Assembly (NCBI GenBank): GCA_027622355.1
Contig: JAQBZT010000017.1
Coordinates: 1-18,701, forward strand
Reading direction: 5' to 3'
DNA length: 18,701 nucleotides
Origin: a bacterium
Lineage (GTDB): Bacteria > UBA8248
Positions 15,711-18,701 of this stretch are shown here, piece after piece. Numbering within the stretch: position 1 is the first letter of the stretch; each line of letters opens with the position of its first letter. The translations under genes and the position numbers were made by a program. Under the pieces are notes generated by a model. The model did no database searches. It had not been told where the DNA came from and saw nothing but the letters and a program-made list of their open reading frames with translations.

Positions 15711-15910
15711 CGTCTTCTGTGAGCGGAGATGGTGGGGCCGGTCACCGGGCCCTGGAATCTGGAGAAATGGTGGCCCGGGGGAAGGCCGGGGTCAAGGCGG
15801 ATTTCCGCAGGTTTTGTGAGGGGAAATTCCGAGCTTTCCATGGCCGCCGGGCGCCCGGTTCGGGGCCGGGGAGAAGCGCTCGGGATGAGGCGGAAAAACG
15901 GGCGGCAACA

Positions 15911-15939
15911 TTGATTTTTATCCGCCGCGCCTTTAGTAT
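15911..15939 (+). promoter_or_regulatory. Candidate sigma-70 promoter for icd
   Basis: TTGATT at 15911-15916 and TAGTAT at 15934-15939 are spaced by exactly 17 nt, the optimum. Transcription would start near 15946, leaving a leader of about 225 nt before icd, unusually long for this compact region. It is the best promoter match I see in the gap. Confidence 0.5.
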
Positions 15940-15979
15940 CCCGGGCGCAAGTGATTTACTGAGAGGGAGGCGGAAGAAT

Positions 15980-16174
15980 ATGGGCTTCGTCTCTTTCGGC
16001 TTCCATGAGTCTCTGGAAAACTGCGGGTTATGGGGTTTCCATTCTCAAGCGAAGCGGGCTTGTGAGACTTGGTCTATATCTGTAATTGCGGGACTGTCCT
16101 GCTACTTGATTTCGTTTCGGGAGCCGGTCTTGGCTCCCTTATCCCAGATCGGCCAGACAGGGAGTGCTGAATGA
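15980..16174 (+). CDS. Possible 64-residue leader ORF overlapping the icd start
   Basis: ATG 15980 is preceded by a strong GGGAGG (15965-15970, 9 nt away) and lies about 35 nt downstream of the predicted transcription start. The frame runs 64 codons and ends in TGA that overlaps the icd ATG as ATGA, the same junction type as real gene pairs in this window. The product (MGFVSFGFHESLENCG...) contains a mildly hydrophobic stretch WSISVIAGLSCYLISF and resembles nothing I recognise. Codon use is less GC-biased at third positions than in neighbours (TTA, ATA and GTA occur), which argues against a long-established protein gene. It could be a coupling leader peptide or simply chance. Confidence 0.25.
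   Translation: MGFVSFGFHESLENCGLWGFHSQAKRACETWSISVIAGLSCYLISFREPVLAPLSQIGQTGSAE
16119..16138 (+). promoter_or_regulatory. Hairpin in the icd leader
   Basis: GGGAGCC (16119-16125) and GGCTCCC (16132-16138) form a perfect 7-bp stem with a 6-nt loop, ending 32 nt before the icd start codon. No U-run follows (TTATCCC), so it is not a standard terminator. It may influence translation or RNA stability. Confidence 0.4.
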
Positions 16175-17424
16175 GCATCAAATTCAAGAAACTTGTCGCC
16201 CCGAAAGAAGGGACCCGCATCACCTTTAAGGGCGGGAAACCCCAGATTCCGAACGACCCCATCGTCTGCTACGTCCGCGGGGACGGCATCGGCGTGGACA
16301 TCACCCCGGTGATGATAGATGTCGTGGACGCGGCCGTGGAAAAAGCATTCAAGGGAAAGAAACGGATCGAGTGGTTCCGCGTCATGGCAGGCGAAGACGC
16401 CGAGGAAATGTACGGCGAGCTGATGCCCGATGAGACCATGCAGGCTATCCGCCACTACTATTTTGCCATCAAGGGTCCCCTCTATACCCCGATCGGCGGC
16501 GGATTCCGTAGCCTCAACGTCGCCTTCCGGCAGATCAACGATCTCTATGCCTGCGTACGCCCCGTGCGCTACTTCAAGGGCGTTCCCTCCCCGATGCTTC
16601 ACCCCGAGTGGGTGGACATGTGCATCTTCCGCGAGAACACTGAGGACGTGTACGCTGGCATCGAGTGGGAGATCGGTACCAAAGAAGTCAAAAAGGTTAT
16701 CAACTTTCTCAACAAGGAAATGGGCACCAACATTCGCAAGGACAGCGGCATCGGCATCAAGCCCATCTCGGTCTTCTGCAGCGAGCGCATCGTCAAAAAA
16801 GCCATCGACTACGCCATCCTGCACAAGAAGAAAGTCCTGACGCTCGTCCACAAAGGAAACGTCCAGAAATACACCGAGGGCGCCTTCAAGGACTGGGGCT
16901 ACGCTTTCCTCAAGAAAAAATACCGCAAGTACATCGTCACCGAGGAGGAGCTCTGGAGCAAAAAACACAACGGCAAGATGCCCCAGAACAAAATCCTCGT
17001 GAACGACCGCATTGCCGATAACATCTTCCAGCAGGTTCTTACCCGCCAGCGGGAGTACGAGGTGCTCTGCGCCACAAACCTCAACGGCGATTATCTCTCT
17101 GACGCCATTGCCGGCCAGGTCGGCGGCCTCGGCATGGCGCCCGGCGCCAACATCGGCGACGAGATTCACTTCTACGAGCCGACGCACGGGACCGCGCCAA
17201 AATACGCGGGCAAGGACATGGTGAACCCGGGCAGCCTCATCCTCTCCGCCGTCATGATGCTCGAGGACATGGGCTGGAAATCGGCGGGCGACCTGATCGT
17301 CAAGGGCATCGAGAAATGCCTCGAGAAAAAAACGGTCACCTACGATCTGCACCGGCAGATGGAAGGCGCCACGAAGCTCTCCTGCTCCGAATTTGGGAAG
17401 GCCATCATCAAGAACATGAAATAG
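16171..17424 (+). CDS. icd: Isocitrate dehydrogenase, NADP-dependent
   Basis: Icd oxidises isocitrate to 2-oxoglutarate and CO2 with NADP in the TCA cycle. The protein has 417 residues, close to E. coli Icd, and aligns with it through most of its length. Visible features are GDGIGVDITP near the start, the substrate loop GGGFRSLNVAFRQ with Ser114 matching the E. coli phosphorylated Ser113, IFRENTEDVYAGIEW, LVHKGN, LNGDYLSDA and THGTAPKYAG. The Lys-Tyr in that last motif, together with Tyr and Arg in TVTYDLHRQ, matches the E. coli residues that bind the 2'-phosphate of NADP, so NADP is expected. GGGAG at 16160-16164 supports ATG 16171. Mdh follows after 27 nt, so the two are almost certainly co-transcribed. 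Confidence 0.97.
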   Translation: MSIKFKKLVAPKEGTRITFKGGKPQIPNDPIVCYVRGDGIGVDITPVMIDVVDAAVEKAFKGKKRIEWFRVMAGEDAEEMYGELMPDETMQAIRHYYFAIKGPLYTPIGGGFRSLNVAFRQINDLYACVRPVRYFKGVPSPMLHPEWVDMCIFRENTEDVYAGIEWEIGTKEVKKVINFLNKEMGTNIRKDSGIGIKPISVFCSERIVKKAIDYAILHKKKVLTLVHKGNVQKYTEGAFKDWGYAFLKKKYRKYIVTEEELWSKKHNGKMPQNKILVNDRIADNIFQQVLTRQREYEVLCATNLNGDYLSDAIAGQVGGLGMAPGANIGDEIHFYEPTHGTAPKYAGKDMVNPGSLILSAVMMLEDMGWKSAGDLIVKGIEKCLEKKTVTYDLHRQMEGATKLSCSEFGKAIIKNMK

Positions 17425-17451
17425 AGAGGCTAGCCCTCTCGGGAGGAAATC

Positions 17452-18378
17452 ATGGGCCGGTCGAAGATCACCATCGTCGGAGCCGGAAACGTCGGCGCCA
17501 CCGCCGCGCACTGGGCCGCCGCAAAGGAACTGGGTGATATCGTTCTTGTGGATATCGTCGAGGGCGTGCCGCAAGGGAAAGGCTTGGACCTCTACGAAGC
17601 GGCTCCTGTAGAGGGTTTCGATTGCCGGATCACGGGCACCAACGATTACGCCGACACCGCGGGCTCGGACATTGTGGTTGTCACCGCCGGCATCGCCCGC
17701 AAGCCCGGCATGAGCCGCGACGATCTGATTTCCACCAACGCCAAAATCGTGGGGTCGGTGACCGATGAGATTGTGAAGCATTCGCCGGACTGCATTCTCA
17801 TCATCGTCTCCAATCCGCTGGATGTAATGGTGACCAAGGCCCATATGCAGTGCGGCTTCCCGCGCGAGCGCATCATGGGCATGGCCGGCATTCTCGACAG
17901 CGCACGCTTCCGGGCGTTCATCTCGATGGAACTGAACGTGTCGGTCGAAGACATCAGCGCGACTGTTCTCGGCGGACACGGCGACAGCATGGTTCCGCTT
18001 CCCCGGTACAGCACGGTTTCAGGTATCCCCATCACGGATTTGATGACGCCCGAGCGGATCGCGTCGCTTGTTCAGCGGACGCGGGACGGTGGCGCCGAAA
18101 TTGTGAACTTTCTCAAGACAGGGAGCGCTTTCTACGCCCCCGGCGCATCTGCAGTGCAGATGGTCGAGTCGATCCTGAAGGACAAAAAGCGCATTTTGCC
18201 GTGCGCGGTACTGCTTCAGGGCGAATACGGCCAGGACGGCATTTTCATGGGTGTTCCGGTGAAGCTGGGCGCTGGCGGCGTGGAGGAAGTCATCGAGCTG
18301 AATCTGACTCCCGAGGAGCAGGCGGCTTTTAATAAGTCGGCGGACCATGTTCGCGAACTGATCAAATCGCTGGACTGA
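17452..18378 (+). CDS. mdh: Malate dehydrogenase, NAD-dependent (LDH-like type)
   Basis: Mdh oxidises malate to oxaloacetate with NAD. The protein has 308 residues, the size of the tetrameric LDH-like class. The Rossmann motif is GAGNVG (10-15), with Asp34 in VLVDIVEG selecting NAD. Substrate residues are Arg83 and Arg89 in AGIARKPGMSRDDL and Arg152 in DSARFR; the Arg at the first of these positions marks malate instead of lactate specificity. The catalytic histidine is His176 in GGHGDSMVPL. GGGAGGAAATC immediately precedes ATG 17452, an excellent ribosome site. It follows icd on the same strand and precedes sucC by 206 nt. Confidence 0.97.
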   Translation: MGRSKITIVGAGNVGATAAHWAAAKELGDIVLVDIVEGVPQGKGLDLYEAAPVEGFDCRITGTNDYADTAGSDIVVVTAGIARKPGMSRDDLISTNAKIVGSVTDEIVKHSPDCILIIVSNPLDVMVTKAHMQCGFPRERIMGMAGILDSARFRAFISMELNVSVEDISATVLGGHGDSMVPLPRYSTVSGIPITDLMTPERIASLVQRTRDGGAEIVNFLKTGSAFYAPGASAVQMVESILKDKKRILPCAVLLQGEYGQDGIFMGVPVKLGAGGVEEVIELNLTPEEQAAFNKSADHVRELIKSLD

Positions 18379-18500
18379 CGGCGGATTGGAAACTCAAAGC
18401 CGGTAAGGCCGCGTTGGATTTATGGGCGTGCGTCTCATTGTTCCAAGCCCAGGCTGCGCCCGTCAGTACTTTGGAAATTGACCAGAAAGTTAAGTTGATA

Positions 18501-18540
18501 GGCGGACAGGTGATTGATCCGCCCGCAGGGGCTGTTTTTT
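18501..18540 (+). terminator. Possible terminator or attenuator between mdh and sucC
   Basis: A short hairpin GCCC (18521-18524) with GGGC (18529-18532) is followed by a run of six T (18535-18540), a weak rho-independent terminator. Just upstream GGCGGA (18501-18506) can pair with TCCGCC (18518-18523), and that pairing uses three bases of the terminator stem, so the two structures exclude each other. This could end icd-mdh transcripts partly before sucC. The terminator stem has only four base pairs, so the call is tentative. Confidence 0.35.
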
Positions 18541-18584
18541 CGCGTCGCCGGCAACGCATCTGACCCGAATCCGCGAGGGACTGG

Positions 18585-18701
18585 ATGAATATCCACGAAT
18601 ATCAGGGGAAAGCGCTTTTCGAGAAGTTCGGGGTTGCCGTTCCGCGAGGCCGGGTGGCGGGTACTCCCGAGGAGGCCGAGACCATCGCCAAAGAGCTTGG
18701 C
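18585..18701 (+). CDS. sucC: Succinyl-CoA synthetase beta subunit, N-terminal 39 codons (3' end outside window)
   Basis: The beta subunit of the ADP- or GDP-forming succinate-CoA ligase couples succinyl-CoA cleavage to nucleoside triphosphate synthesis in the TCA cycle. Only the first 39 codons are here, but MNIHEYQGKALFEKFGVAVPRG is the standard SucC N-terminus and the start of its ATP-grasp domain. GAGG at 18575-18578 is correctly spaced before ATG 18585. The position after icd and mdh fits a TCA gene cluster, and sucD would be expected next, outside the window. Confidence 0.95.
   Translation, partial: MNIHEYQGKALFEKFGVAVPRGRVAGTPEEAETIAKELG

Larger units (their letters stand above)
15711..16170. 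other. Intergenic region between divergent rsmA and icd
   Basis: This 460-bp stretch has no assigned gene. The rsmA-proximal half is GC-rich and holds an odd palindrome CCGGTCACCGG at 15738-15748, 28 nt from the rsmA start. The icd-proximal half is less GC-rich and contains a good promoter candidate (15911-15939), a possible small ORF (15980-16174) and three possible hairpins. A longer open frame on the plus strand from 15719 has no family features and looks like chance. Confidence 0.6.

Noticed and set aside
15719..16174. The full 151-codon plus-strand frame upstream of icd
   Set aside because: The first 87 codons precede the likely transcription start and have no ribosome site or family features. 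Only the last 64 codons, from ATG 15980, are kept as a weak candidate.
16102..17979. A 625-codon open frame on the minus strand across icd and the start of mdh
   Set aside because: Both plus-strand genes are unambiguous. The antisense product is His/Asp/Val-rich low-complexity sequence typical of antisense reading of GC-biased codons.
1..18701. Mobile elements, CRISPR arrays, tRNA/rRNA genes, toxin-antitoxin or defence systems
   Set aside because: I looked for transposase and integrase motifs, regularly spaced repeats, tRNA-like segments and small toxin pairs on both strands and found none. The content is housekeeping genes throughout.

Overview
This is an 18.7 kb stretch of a GC-rich (roughly 60% G+C), tightly packed bacterial chromosome. 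It is almost entirely housekeeping genes. The organism looks Gram-negative: it carries a family 9 (heptosyltransferase-type) glycosyltransferase, two exported HtrA/DegP proteases and an ABC-2 exporter. The icd-mdh-sucC block encodes consecutive TCA-cycle steps and would fit a Desulfobacterota-, Nitrospinota- or similar 'delta-like' lineage. That placement is inference, and nothing in the window fixes the taxon. I see no rRNA or tRNA gene, insertion sequence, integrase, phage gene, CRISPR array or toxin-antitoxin pair, and no clear compositional island.

Layout. (1) 1-1081, plus strand: the 3' end of carB, overlapped by a secreted DUF3465 protein. (2) 1090-1833, minus strand: a class I SAM methyltransferase, convergent with the DUF3465 gene. 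(3) 1902-3218, plus strand: a small membrane-anchored cysteine-motif protein, a short-form transaldolase and an FmdB-type zinc-ribbon protein. (4) 3294-8418, plus strand: glutamate dehydrogenase, an ABC-2 exporter (ATPase and permease), an AlkA-like DNA glycosylase and a dGTPase-like HD hydrolase. The last four are coupled or closely spaced. (5) 8415-11245, minus strand: two adjacent htrA-type protease genes overlapping by 4 nt. (6) 11447-13953, plus strand: lepA and lepB overlapping by 4 nt, with a likely promoter in front of lepA. (7) 13942-15710, minus strand: rsmA followed by the glycosyltransferase, again overlapping. (8) 15711-16170: the longest stretch without an assigned gene, with a good promoter candidate, a possible 64-codon leader ORF and hairpins. 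(9) 16171-18701, plus strand: icd, mdh and the first 39 codons of sucC.

How the genes work together. Icd, Mdh and SucC catalyse TCA-cycle steps, and glutamate dehydrogenase links the 2-oxoglutarate made by Icd to nitrogen assimilation or release. The two HtrA proteases and signal peptidase I serve envelope protein export and quality control. LepA and RsmA serve ribosome function. The glycosylase and dGTPase may act on damaged DNA and on the dNTP pool.

The unusual points are modest. They are: a structured leader with a small ORF ending in an ATGA overlap with icd; a possible attenuator between mdh and sucC; an extra segment near the C-terminus of signal peptidase I; a same-strand HtrA pair whose upstream member has an unusual His motif; and three convergent junctions with essentially no intergenic DNA, one sharing a palindromic CTAG as both stop codons. 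I did not find a convincing new multi-gene system.
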